64,000 nucleotides of DNA from Eucommia ulmoides (Eukaryota; Streptophyta; Magnoliopsida; Garryales; Eucommiaceae): assembly GCA_016647705.1 (NCBI GenBank), contig CM028326.1, positions 29,647,401 to 29,711,400 on the forward strand. Reading direction: 5' to 3'. Positions 1 through 11,536 of this stretch are shown here, in pieces (position 1 is the stretch's first letter; every line of letters begins with the position of its first letter). The notes under the pieces were generated by a model. That model searched no databases, had not been told where the DNA came from, and saw only the letters and a program-made list of their open reading frames with translations. Position numbers and translations under genes: made by a program.

Positions 1-1009
1 ATAATCATTAAAGTATGAAAATAGAGTAAACGAGGTAATACCAAATTTTAAATATCAATTTGTTGAAATTGATGACGTTTAGATAAATAATTCACGTTTT
101 CAATATCGTTGCCACTTTCAAGAAAAATACATGAATGGACAAGATAAATCACATAAGCACATGTATTCATGTTATAATAAACTACCCTTAACAAGATACC
201 ATTTGTTTTTAACATATCAAAGCTAATCAAATCTTTCGATTTGAATTTATAAATATTTAAGAACAATGGGGGTATAAGTGCTAATAAATAACTTATCAAT
301 TTAAGATCAAGTACCAAGAAACTCAAGAAACTAATTTTGTACTAGAATCAACTATTTTCATGCAACATGTAATGCATGTAAGGTGTGTATTGAACACATC
401 ATATCATGATATAAACATAAGTTGAACATATTAGGTCAATTATATCATGTTATTATTGTATAATAACTATTTTTAGCATATTGTATCAAGCAATACATGC
501 TATGTATCTTTTGATCACATTGAAAACAAATTTTCTCATACTAAGTATATTGTGATCAAGATGTGAATTTGACAAATAATCATGCGTTGGACAATCCAAT
601 CACATGTATCATGATATAATCAAATAATGATCATGTTCAAATCATAATATCATGAATGTATACACTCTCGGTGTGTGCGCGCATCCTAATGAACCAAAGT
701 TTATAATCTCTTCAAGAGTAACATCTTATAAACTTAACCTTATAGATTTAATCTTACCTAATTCTTGTGCACTTCGTATCGAGATTATACTTGCATTTCA
801 CACTTAAGATTCCATAATGGTTGGAAGATGCAATGTATAATTGAATCTTAATACCGGCACTTAAGATATCACATTGGTTAGAACACTCAAAGTATGATTC
901 AATCAAAATACATTGGAATATATAATTTGTGTCTAATATTATTAATGTGACATTATCATATCACTAATATTGACATCATCACAACACATTGTGACATCAT
1001 CAAAATACA
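1..1009. other. AT-rich sequence, no gene recognised
   Basis: This stretch is AT-rich and has no coding signature I recognise. Several copies of a short ATCATGATAT-like string occur between about 400 and 660. A 92-codon open frame on the minus strand (48-326) shows no domain and is probably chance. The DNA could belong to the same copia remnant that becomes recognisable from about 1010, for example its decayed gag part. Confidence 0.5.
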
Positions 1010-2244
1010 CATAGCAACAGTTTGGGTTCCTAAGGCAACAATAAATGTTCAAGCTAATAATATCGAACCCATGTAGATTGGGTACCAATAAGTAACCATT
1101 TGAGGTGGTTCTTACAAGTTAATCTTAAAGCATATATAAGTAAAGACAAATGGTTCCTAGACAATGGTTGTTCATGACACATGACAGGGGATAAATCAAA
1201 ATTGGCGTCTTTGACACCTAAAGATAGAAGTCATTTGTCTTGAAGACAAAACCAAGGGTTACAATGTTGTTTTTAATAATAATAAGTGCATCATTTTGGG
1301 AGTTAAAGATAATAGTATTTTTCTAGTTGCCTCCTATTCCCAAAATGTATATACATGCTCATTTGATTACCTTACATCTCAAAACCTATAATGTCTTAAT
1401 GCATTATCTAAAAATAGTTGATTGTGACATCGATGTTTAGAGTATGTAAGCATCGGATTACTTTTTAATCTATCTAAGAAGAATATTGTCAGAGGTTTGC
1501 CTGATATTAAATATGTTAGGGATAATATTTACGACGCATGTCAAATAAGTGAGAGGGATACATCTACTTCTAAACCTCTTGTTGCATTTAATCCTATTTG
1601 CTCTTAATCCTACTTCTAGTTTAGGTGGTAAATTTTATACATTTGTCATTGTCGATGATTTCTGCAGATTTAATTAGGTTTTCTTCATAACTAAGAAGAG
1701 TGATGTTTCATCTATATTTATTAAATTCTGCAAACGTGTTCAAAATGAGAAACAATCATACATTGTTAACATTCGTAGAGATAGAGGTAGAGAGTTTAAA
1801 AATGAGAAAATTTCTAGCTACTGTGATGAGCATGGGTATTCTCACAATTTTTTTTCTTCTAGAACTCCACAACAAAATGATGTTGTTAAAAGAAATAACA
1901 AGGCACTTAAGGAAATGGACTGGACCATGCTAAACAAAAGTAGTCTACCAAAATATTTTTGGGCCGACACTTTAAGTACTGCATGTCATGTTATTAATCG
2001 AGCATTTATCTAAAAAGGTTTCAACAAAACACCCTACGAGATTTGGAATTACACAACCCCTAATATTTCGTATTTAAATTTTTTTGCTTTGAGTGTTTTA
2101 TTTTAAATGATAAAGATAATCTAGATAAGTTTGATGTAAAAACTGATAAGGATATTTTTTTTGGGTATGCTTTCGATGGTAAAGCATATAGAATTTATAA
2201 TAAAATGACTCTTGCAATAGAAGAGTCATGCATGTTGTATTTGA
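1010..2244 (+). pseudogene. Ty1/copia (SIRE-like) protease-integrase remnant
   Basis: Decayed pol of a Ty1/copia retrotransposon. It runs parallel to 59040-60440 of the better-preserved element further right: the protease start (about 1145-1190), the pre-integrase zinc region (about 1440-1560) and the integrase core (about 1620-2030) appear in the same order with similar DNA. Frameshifts and stops are frequent, and only short open stretches remain (for example 1700-1933). The reading breaks off at about 2245, just after the integrase C-terminal part, and continues directly into LTR-like sequence, so reverse transcriptase and RNase H have been deleted. Family placement rests on similarity to the element at 53-64 kb. 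No activity is possible. Confidence 0.75.
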
Positions 2245-3808
2245 AAAGAAGAAAAACAGTCGACCAACCAGTCGAGTGTTTGATAGAGGTTACCAATAGA
2301 CTCAAAACGACTAACTGATTATGAGGATCGGTAGACCAATTGTAAGACCGAAAACCTTATGGAAGAGCATCAAACGATCCATTGAATTTAAATCAGTCGA
2401 CCAATCTGTGGTTTTTTTTTTTTTTTTTCCAATCATTTAAACTTTTAGCAAAGATTTTTTCACCTCGAGATTTAGGATTAAATAGTTCTAAATTATTTTT
2501 GAACGGTCTAAAATAATTTTAAATTACTTAAACATATTTTTCATATTTATTCAAGGGATTTATCGAAAATACATTTTGGCCCTCAAACTTCCCAATTTCA
2601 TAGTCTTTTCGGCAAAACTTTCATTCCTAATATTTTGGGCTGATCTTTGAAACATTTTGGACAGGAACCTGGATATTTTTATGTCTATATTAAGAGTCAA
2701 TATAGCTGTTGAAACTTAGGTCTTATGGTAAGAGATTTTTGGATTTATGAACTAAATTAACTAATCGTTGGATCCTTCTTTTGAATTGCCTATAATAAGA
2801 CCTGCGTTTCTCATATTAATTAATCATATTTTTAGAGATCTTGAATTATTTTTTGAAAAAAACAATTAAGCTTAATAGTTTGAATTTTTGAAAGAAAGAA
2901 AAGAGAGATCAAGATTAACCAAAAAAAGAAAAAAGAGTTGTGTAAAAATTGTGTGAAAAATCCAATATACTCTTGAATATATTTGTAAAAGTTTTTCTAA
3001 GGAAAATCTCTTTGAAGATTATTTGAAAACCGAATTTAAAGCTTTCTTATTCAAATTATTCTACAAAAAATTTCACTGAGATCTTTCTAATTTAAATATT
3101 AAATCTCTCTATGATATGTATCTATACTTAATTGTTATCTGAATTACGACTATATTTTGTGCTTGTTTTTGAAATCTATTTGAATTTTGGAAAATTATTT
3201 TCTAAAGAAATCTCTAAAACTTACTTATTGAAAACTTTTTCTGAGGATAAAATGATTTGTATTATTTGGTCTATGTGATTTTGTGCTCTACTGTGATTAA
3301 ATCTAGATTTATATACTCACGAATATTGAATTGATTACTTGTCGAATCGTTAACACTTGTATCACCTACTTTGGACTATCAAATGAGTTATTTATCAGTG
3401 TTGGTAGAAGCTTTTAATTTGTGAAAGAAAAAAAAAATCTTTTATTTGTGTGAGGTTACAGCTCAGATCTAAGTGTAAATGGTTTGGGTAAGAGTGTGAT
3501 TTGAGTATAAAGGAAATTTACTCAATCGGGATAGTAAGTGTTTGATTCTTACTTGCGAAAATGATCAAAAAGGTTTTAATGAATTGAATTCTTTGCGAGA
3601 ACTCAAGCGAGTAGATGTAGGCAATAGTAGCTTGTCGAACTTCTATAAAATATCTGGAGTCAAGTTTCTTTATCCCTTTCTCTTTGTGTGTGCTTAGTTT
3701 AAATGCTTCTGCAATTAACTAGGATTAGAATCGACTAGGCTTAATTAATTTGATTAAAATTTTAAACTATCCTATTCACCCCTCTTGAGTAGATCTTTGT
3801 GCTATAAA
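2245..3808 (+). repeat. SIRE-like copia LTR remnant
   Basis: LTR sequence joined to the truncated pol remnant. It starts with GTCGACC-containing motifs (2248-2395) like those in the LTRs at 55.9 and 62.9 kb. It has a TATA-like TATAATA at 2791-2797 followed by GACCTGCG, and the same GACCTGCG follows the TATA box of the LTR at 56.5 kb. It ends near 3775-3800 with TATTCACCCCTCTTGAG, matching the pyrimidine-rich LTR end at 57.51 kb. The true 5' LTR start is missing. Alignment to the right-hand element would settle the borders. Confidence 0.6.
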
Positions 3809-3920
3809 TTACATTTTATTTAATAAAAAGACAATTCTTGAATACTTGCAATGCATAAATATTTATTATTGCAATTGGCTCATAATTTTTTAACCCAATA
3901 TTAGAATACATAGTGTTTTA

Positions 3921-4966
3921 GGTGGCATTTGGTCAGTGTTCCTATTTTTCTCAACCCAACTGGGATGGGTTGGATTGAAAATTTTGTTTCCTACTGAGAA
4001 CAAAATTGCATTTGGTGACGACAATTTTTTTTTTGTACTGAAAACAGAATCACGTTTGGTAACGATATTATCCTAGAATTGATTTCATGAACCAACACTA
4101 GAATTGATTCAACCAAACCCCCAAATTCAACCAAATTTCCCAAATCAAGAAGAAACCTTAGAATTGATTTCATGAAATTCAACCAAACCCTAAATCGATT
4201 CGTAATGAAATCAGTGATGAAATCGAAAGAGAAATCGAAAATCGAAATGAAAATCGAAAAGTGAAATAGAAATCGAAATCGAAAAGCGTGATGTCGGAGG
4301 TGAACAAATGGTTTTGAAACCCTAACAGCAACCTGAGGGTTTGGGATCTCAGTTGTGAATCTAGCGTGATGTCGGAGGTAAACAAAGGCAACGTAGGAAA
4401 TGGTTGGCAGCGACGTTGATGAAGTTGGATTTGGTCGGTGGCGACGTCAATGGCGTCGGATGTAATTAGCGACGGTGGTAGGGCTGGGAATCAGGCCAGC
4501 GGGTTTTGGATCTGGGCAACGATGGTGGTGGAGGCTCGGGTTTGGACAACAGTGGTGGTAGGGTAGCGCAGCAATGAGCAGCAGCTACGATGGTAGAGGT
4601 TGCAGTGACATTCGGCAAGGGCTAGGTCGATGGCGATGGCGAGGAGGTAAGTATGAGGAGAACGACGAACGCATTAGAAATGTCAGAAAAATTAAGGGTT
4701 GAAAATGAGTGGGATAAAGTTCGAACATGGGTCTCATTAACATTTAAAAAAATAACAAGCGTGTTCATAAAGTTGGGTTCAGTTTTTTTATCACAAAAAA
4801 AAAAAAAAAAAAAAAAAAGCTTTTTTTTTGTTTCTCATTTTCTTACATTTTCAAGAATCAATTCTCATTTTTGGGTTGGGTTGAGTTGAGTTTTGTGTTT
4901 GCCAAAAGTGTTTTCAGAAATCAATCCCAGAATTTTTGAGTTGGGTTGGGTTGGAAACACGGGGCC
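3921..4966. mobile_element. TIR-type element flanked by TTA
   Basis: About 1.05 kb bounded by TTA on both sides (3918-3920 and 4967-4969). The ends GGTGGCATTTGG and (reverse strand) GGCCCCGTGTTTCC are imperfect inverted repeats. Next to each end are GTTGGG/CAACCC strings in opposite orientation. A TTA target and GG-starting ends fit PIF/Harbinger-type elements, but the ends are poor matches and a hAT-like origin is possible. The middle differs in composition: a GAAATC-rich stretch (4195-4290), a duplicated GATGTCGGAGGT (4291 and 4369) and a GGT/GGC-rich block (4390-4650). This may be captured non-element DNA. A poly-A/poly-T run lies at 4795-4830. Confidence 0.4.
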
Positions 4967-4969
4967 TTA

Positions 4970-6037
4970 ATTACTCATGCATTTTGGATCCTATCCCCTT
5001 TTTCGGCTTTTCACATAAAGAACATGAATCTTTTGCCAAATGTCTATATCCCATTTTTTTAATATAAAAAATAAAAATGTTTTACCTAATTTTCCCATTC
5101 TTTTGATCAGTTTTATAAAACCAAATGTATCTTCTTTATTTATTTATTTATTTTTACATTTTCTTTTAAATTCTCTCTGTATCTCTCTCATTTTATAGTT
5201 TTCTTGGTTCAGCCACTACCACTGAACCACAAAAAATCAGTACACCACCATCACCACCTTCTCCATATTTGTCCATGTCCTTTTACATTTTTTTCCTTGC
5301 AAATCTATTATCCATTATCTGTCATCTTTATCTTACTTCTTTAATTTCCCTCTTTCTTAAATTGAAATTAAAGTACACTTTATACCTTGAAAATGTGTAA
5401 TATTTTAGACTTTGCACTTCAATAATTGTAGTATTTTGTATCTTGAAATTTCATATTTGTATATAATTGTCATCCTTACCAGATTTGAACAATTTTATGT
5501 TAAAAATAAAATAAAATTAATGGGCTTCACCAAACTTAAGGTTATATTTTGCTAGATGAATTCAGGGTGTAATGAAACCACAATTCCATCATTAATTCTA
5601 TTCTTTCATTCGGTTTAATAAGGGAATAAAAGATTTTGATTCTATTGGAATAAAAAATGATGGAATGACATTTCTTATTTCAAAGAGTGGAGTGAGACTC
5701 ATTCCATCAGAATTATTTTTTCCCCTCTAAAAAGAAAATCAATTACAAAAAATTATCGAGAGAGAAATATAGAAACTAAATAAATTAATTATAAAAATTG
5801 AGAGAGAACATGTAAAGATATAAAATCATACAAATAAAGATCATACATTGTTGATACATTAGTTATGGAGAGAGAACATTATTAAAAAAAAAATACTTTA
5901 TAGTTAGAAATGTGCTAAAGAGAGAAATTGAAATCATAAATTTGGAAGAAATGAGTAGTTAGATAGAGAAAGAAGATATTTTTAGTTTATAATTCTAGGA
6001 GGGAAGAACGTGAAGAAGAATAACTTAAAAGGGGAAC
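4970..6037. other. AT-rich intergenic sequence
   Basis: No gene or recognisable element. A short perfect inverted repeat, TGGTTCAG/CTGAACCA, lies near 5206-5230. The stretch 5570-5730 has repeated ATTCCAT/ATGGAAT strings that could mark an old MITE, but I could not find matching ends. Confidence 0.4.
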
Positions 6038-6419
6038 TATAATACCCCGAAAATTTATATTTTTGAAAATATTATTTTATATAAGTTAAATATTTTTGGG
6101 ATTATTATATTTTTGGGAGATAAGTGTAATTATTGGATTTAATATGAATTATTTTATAATTATAGGGTATTAAATGTAATTTATAAATCTTAAAAGGTAA
6201 GCCTCAAAATTGTGGCAAAGAATTAAAAGGAAAAAAAAAATTAAAAAATTTAAGGCCACAAGTTAGCACAAGGTTATCACAATGCATGCATACATGTAGG
6301 TGTTGGAATTTTAGTAATAATAATAATAATAATAAACTAAGAAATTGGAGTCACCTATATATATATATTAGAGATATGGTTTCGAGAGAGAGAATGATCT
6401 TTTATATATATAAATCTTA
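6038..6419 (+). repeat. Tekay/Del-like gypsy LTR, 5' part
   Basis: TATAATACCCCGAAAA at 6038 resembles the TGTAAYACCCC start of chromovirus (Tekay/Del) LTRs, with TG changed to TA. About 310 bp on is a (TA)n/TATA-like tract (6354-6370). The sequence stops at 6419, where a putative Helitron begins. LTR sequence homologous to the 3' half of the solo LTR at 53301-55702 resumes at about 12820. I infer that these are two halves of one LTR. Confidence 0.5.
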
Positions 6420-6586
6420 TCTTATATACTAAAAGTGGAAGACAATTCTTAAGAGTTGAGAATTGTCAATCTTTGTAATCCTATTCTCTTGATAAAATTT
6501 ATAGTTGACATTGGCTCATTGCACCATTTAGTATTTAATGTTCATCCAATTTATGCAATGAGTTGATCATGTATTCATACATGTAT

Positions 6587-7893
6587 TGTACGCGCGAGGA
6601 TTCACAACCATTGTCCTCGCGGTAATGACTACTCGCAAGTATATGAGGTCTAGTTTTAATATAATGGATCTTATAAGATCGGATATCGTTCCACTGGGAA
6701 TGACGTGTAATTCGGTTGCGTATTGCGATTTAAATAGTTTCATATTATCTCGACTAATCATAATTTGTTTGTTTTCTATTTAATATACTAAGATAAACGA
6801 CAACTATGAGGTTAGTTCTAATTACACTAATTACTTAGGTATTGATTTCTTTCACATAATGCATAATCGAAGTCATTAAGTTAGCTGTAATGGTTTTCTA
6901 TCTATTCCGACAATCTCTGTATCGATAACTCCTCCGCTACCTTTCCCGAGTGTAAGACGGGGGATTACATGACTTCGTGTCAACGAAGAAGTCTCCTTCA
7001 ACGCCTTTACGACCCTAAGTCGCGTGAGTCTTTAGCCAACGTCATGGATTGCATACGTTCTAACGCCCTCCCGGGTCGTTAGAACATCACGTTGTATTTA
7101 CCCTAGTTCGAATCCGAGGTTACCTTTCCAGAATGTCAAACCCCATATTCTCGGTTTATCAATACAAGCATAATATCAAGAATAATAGTAAACACAATCG
7201 GATTTAAACAAACAACACATTAAAGTAACATTAATTCATTCAACTTAACAATTACATGATTTCAACTACACCTAAGTAACATTTAACTAATACTATAAGA
7301 TCTTAGCCATATACCATACAAAATAAGAGGGATTCAACATTCTTAGATATGAAAAAGTTATTACAAAGATAAAAACAAGAGAGAAACGATCAAATCTGGA
7401 AGTGAAACGGTTCACTGTCGCTAATGATCGATCCGCAAGTGATCATTCTTTGTCCGAATGATGAACCTCCTTCTTGATCTTCAAAATATAGCTTAAGAGC
7501 TCTCTACTAGGGTTAGGATTCTTCAACAACAGGTTTCAGACATTGGAAAGGGGTATAAATAGGTCTAGGGGTTCAAAAATATCTAAACAGATATTTTGGG
7601 CTGTTCTGCGAATTCCGCCTAGGCGGTAGAATCTTTGCCTAGGAGGAGTTTAAGTCGGTTAGAATTCTGCCTAGGCGATGGTTTCTTTACCTAGGCGGAG
7701 GACTAACTTCTTGGTCCCCTTTCTTTTTGACGGAATTCCGCCTAGGCGGTAGCTACTTCGCCTAGGCGAATTTACAGCAGTTCAGCACTTCCAGCGTTCT
7801 GATAGATTTCCGCCTAGGCAGTGGAAACTTCGCCTAGGCGGATTTCAATACTTCAACCCTTGCAACCTTTTGACGGATTTCCGCCTAGGCGGT
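6587..7893 (-). repeat. Truncated Athila-like LTR
   Basis: On the minus strand this matches the 3' three-quarters of the LTRs at 19093 and 26490. It shows the TGTACG end (reverse strand), the CTTGCGAGTAGTC stretch, one copy of the unit containing TTACACTCGGGA (near 6945), a TATA-like box (about 7552-7560) and then a palindrome array. The U3 start (TGATAGGTGTGATCTACC) is missing at the right border near 7893, so the LTR is truncated there. It lies inside the putative Helitron. Confidence 0.7.
7615..7892. promoter_or_regulatory. CCTAGG-type palindrome array in LTR U3
   Basis: At least eight copies of a 10-14 bp palindrome centred on CCTAGG. Perfect copies of CCGCCTAGGCGG are at 7615-7626, 7738-7749 and 7881-7892, TTCGCCTAGGCGAA is at 7757-7770, and CGCCTAGGCG is at 7831-7840. 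Others carry one or two changes. The array lies about 50-340 bp upstream (minus strand) of the TATA-like box of this LTR. A role as a dimeric protein-binding site or transcriptional control array is inferred from position only. Confidence 0.6.
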
Positions 7894-8566
7894 GGACATT
7901 AATGGATTGGAATTAGTTTTGTTAACCATTTCCAATCCCCACATTGATGTTCCCAACACCATCAATTAATGTTTCTCTCATTGCAAAAAGGACCTCCTCC
8001 ACTTCCAACTCATATAAGTGTTTCATCTCCTTCATTAATGACATACCTAATAAGTGAGGCAATTTTCGTTGTTGTGGGCGTAGGGCTGAGCTTGGCCAAT
8101 CTATTACTCAAAAGTTTGCTCACGAATGGTATCCATTGCTATTCTCCCACGACCTAGGTCCGTTTCCAGTGCCATTAATCTCTCTTTCGAAGTATAAGAG
8201 TTTAAACTAATCTTTTATAATAATTAGAAAATTTATATTAATACATGAAGATTGTCAAGATTTATGAATAATATTGCGAGAGAGGAGACTATATAAGTTT
8301 CATGATCCTCTTTGTCTTAACTATTGTTCAACATTGTTTTAGAAAAAACTAAAAGTTGAAGCCTATACTTGGGAATGAACAAGTTTATTGGCCTTTCCCT
8401 GCTGTTTGGTTTCATTTTTCATATCTTTTGCTTCCCTTTGTGAATTTTAATTATAGATTAATATTGATTCTTTATGCAATAAATTTTGCATTGGTTGTAA
8501 AGAATTCTCTACCTAGGTGTTCCATTTATTCATTTGATTTGATTCAGATAATCTGAATGCTTGACC

Positions 8567-9029
8567 TGTCACACCCCACCCCGGACACCCATCACCGTGG
8601 GGCCTGAAGTGACGTCGACAAGATATCACCCAAACGTCAAACCGAGAAAGAAACGACAAAGGGCATATACCATATATATGCAAACACAAATGTCACCAGA
8701 TACAACCTCTCTAATTGGGGACATATCTATCCCTGGAAATAATATCAACACAAAATATAACAACCAAGAACCTCTCATCGGTTCACCTCAGATAGCTCCT
8801 CTCAAAGTACTCCCACACTACACCAACATGTGACTCTACCCAGTGCTAGTAGGGGACTGACTCCTAGCTACTGTACTTACGAGTGTACTGTCTTCTTAAT
8901 AAAAACATTTTTAAATGGATCAAGCATAACATATAAACATCATATTTCAAATAAAAATCTCATAATATATATAAATGTATCATACCACAAGGAAAACACC
9001 AATTTTCTTGTTATTACAGGATCAACGTC

Positions 9030-9063
<34 letters not shown>

Positions 9064-10424
9064 GCACCCCAACTAAATAGTGAAAATCAATCAGAATAAT
9101 TCAACTAACCATATAGCATAATGAGATTAGAACATACTAATTCAGTATAAAAGAATATGTATAAATGTGCTCATCCAAATCACCATATATGACAAATACC
9201 ACATACGACACCACATCACATCACACCACACCACATCACACCACACCATACCTCGGCTAGCCATGTGATCGTTTTAACCTCACAATCGGGAGTTGCAACG
9301 GCACCATACCACCCGTAGGATATGCCTTCCTAGCGGGACATAACAACGCTCTGTTGGACTACGCAAAGCAGGTGAACAACGCTCCGCTAGACTATGCTAA
9401 GCGGGTGAACAACGCTTCGCTGGTCTATGCCAAGTGGGTGAAACACTACTTTGTTGGACTATACCAAGCAGGTAAATATCCAACACCAACTTCCACTTCA
9501 CCTCAACAACAACAACTCATTCTCACCTCAACAACAACAACTCTGTCCACAATCAACAACATCATTAAAACAATAACATCAATATCAAACTACAACTCAA
9601 TAAATAATCAACGCTCTGCCGAAGCAGATAAAATCAATAGCATCATCAAATCAATAACAACATAGTCAAACTACAAATCAATAATTTTGACCTCTATATC
9701 CAAAACCGATTTAATCCAACTATCATTTTTCCACCCTCTTTTTAAAATCAACAAAATCCACAATTCCAAAACACCCAAATCCGCTTGATCCATATAAGTT
9801 ATAAATTCATCAAATTTTAAGTAAACACATTTATTCCATCTTATATTTGAAAATAGGTTTACAAAAAGACAGTACACTCACCTGGTTATCTGCTCTAAAG
9901 ACTTTTATCCACCATCCTCTCTCGGTACTCCGATGCCTGCGAACCTAATAGTGATAAGGTCTAAATTAATATTTTATGTAAAAATAACCTAATCATGCCA
10001 TGCAACCCTAAATCCCGTAATTTCTTATTCCTCACATTTTATTATGAATATTACTATTTCTCTAATATTGCTCCGTTTAAAGTTTATTCTATCAAATTTA
10101 TTCATATGAACGGTCTCAATATTTATTATTGCCATTTTGACATTTTCGATACTGGTAATTAGTTTTATAATCACCCACGAGACAATTAAATATCATTAAA
10201 TACATATATTAGGATAGTTTGGAATTCTAACTCTTTCAGATCTTCTGCCGGTCGCCAGATTGGATTTTTGGATTTTATTGGGGTGGTTTGTGTATTTTCC
10301 ATTTTTCCCTTCTTTCCCCCCCTTTTTTCTGTTTTCTTTTCCCACTTCTATTCTGTTTCTTGTTCCCAATTCAGTCACTGCTCTCTCTCTCTCTTCTGCT
10401 ACCGTCTTAGCCTCAGCCGGCCGG

Positions 10425-10456
<32 letters not shown>

Positions 10457-11536
10457 CACACAACCGCCAGCAACACACCCACACACACTGATCACACTCA
10501 TACATACCCCACGACTGATCGAATGATGACAGTGATAGATGACGCTCACACACACCACCAAAACGAACTTCTCTTTCTCTCTACTTTCTGACAATTACCC
10601 TCTACATCGACCACCAACAAAACCCACACCAACAACCAAATACACCTACACAATCACAGACGGGACACACACACACACACAACAATAACACACACACACA
10701 CACTGAAACTCACACCCACTGCCTCGCCGGAATGACTGCAACGATCACCTCCACTGCCAACGCCATCGATCACCCACTGACCAAACTCACCACACACACA
10801 TACATAGCGCATACAAGTGAAGAAACATACCCATGAAACACACCGCCACGTCTATGATGGACTGACGATCACACCCTCACACGCCTACAACGATGGACGG
10901 AAAATAGAGCACCCTTACGGTCAATCAAATACACCCTTTCCGAACGGCGGTGATTATTATGCACCACCGGACGAACTATCCTCTCTCTCTATTCCATTTT
11001 CTCATTGCCGAAAAATGGCAACCTACCGTCGGCCATCTTCTTTCTCTCTCTCTTCCCTCTCTCTCTGTTTCTCTTCTCTCCCTCTGTCTGTATGTATGAA
11101 TATTTATATATATATATGTATGTATGTATATACTGAAAAAAAAAAAAAAAAAAAGATGGCCAAACCTCACCGACCTATATCCCCCCTCTGCTCTCGATTT
11201 TTCTCAATCCTTCTCCCTTCTCTCTGTCGTGCGTGGATATGTATGAAAGTATGTATGTATATATATATATATATATAGACAAATGGGGGTCGGCCAAGTG
11301 GCCCTCATTCCCACAGTCTCTCTCTTTATAATTATAGTTTATATAAATTATACCCAGCCCCCATTTATTTTTGGTTAAGTTATAAATTAACTCATTTCTG
11401 ATTTAAATGTTATATAAATTATAATTTGACCTCTAAACTTTTAAATCACATAATTAATAGCGCTATCCTCCCCGTTATTTTCAAATGTGCTATAATACGA
11501 CTCAAATTGTGTGTATAAGAAAATCAGGGTCTTACA
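8567..11536 (-). mobile_element. Tekay-like gypsy solo LTR
   Basis: Read on the minus strand it starts TGTAAGACCCTGATTTT and ends GGTGTGACA. The flanking pentamers are TGACC (8562-8566) and GGACC (11537-11541), which agree at four of five positions and fit an old 5-bp target duplication. No internal retrotransposon coding is present, so it is a solo LTR. Homology to the solo LTR at 53301-55702 is clear near 10200-10270. The middle is low-complexity: (CA)n at 10425-10455 and 10660-10705, CT-rich runs and poly-A at 11136-11154. A (TA)n tract lies at 11255-11277. A four-unit 33-bp tandem repeat lies at 9342-9473. Open frames in the CA/CT part are products of the repeats. Confidence 0.75.
9342..9473. 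repeat. 33-bp tandem repeat, four units
   Basis: Four copies of a 33-bp unit (AACAACGCTNNGCTGGACTA-like, starts at 9342, 9375, 9408 and about 9441). Because 33 is a multiple of three, it keeps a reading frame open, which explains the frame at 9354-9665. On the reverse strand the motif resembles GGAAGGCATNTCCTNCGGG units in the LTR fragment at 14376-15140, so it belongs to the LTR and not to a gene. Confidence 0.75.

Noticed and set aside
48-326. 92-codon minus-strand frame
   Set aside because: AT-rich with biased hydrophobic content, no domain, no neighbours.
7969-8157. 62-codon frame in the putative Helitron
   Set aside because: No recognisable domain. It could be a captured fragment, but nothing supports coding.
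9354-9665. 103-codon frame with repeated YAK-x-VNNA units
   Set aside because: The frame is held open by the 33-bp LTR tandem repeat and then by CAA/ACA-rich DNA. It is not a gene.
10196-11278. Several open frames of 60-150 codons on both strands
   Set aside because: They lie in CA-, CT- and TA-repeat DNA of a solo LTR, overlap each other on opposite strands and consist of His/Thr or Ser/Leu repeats.
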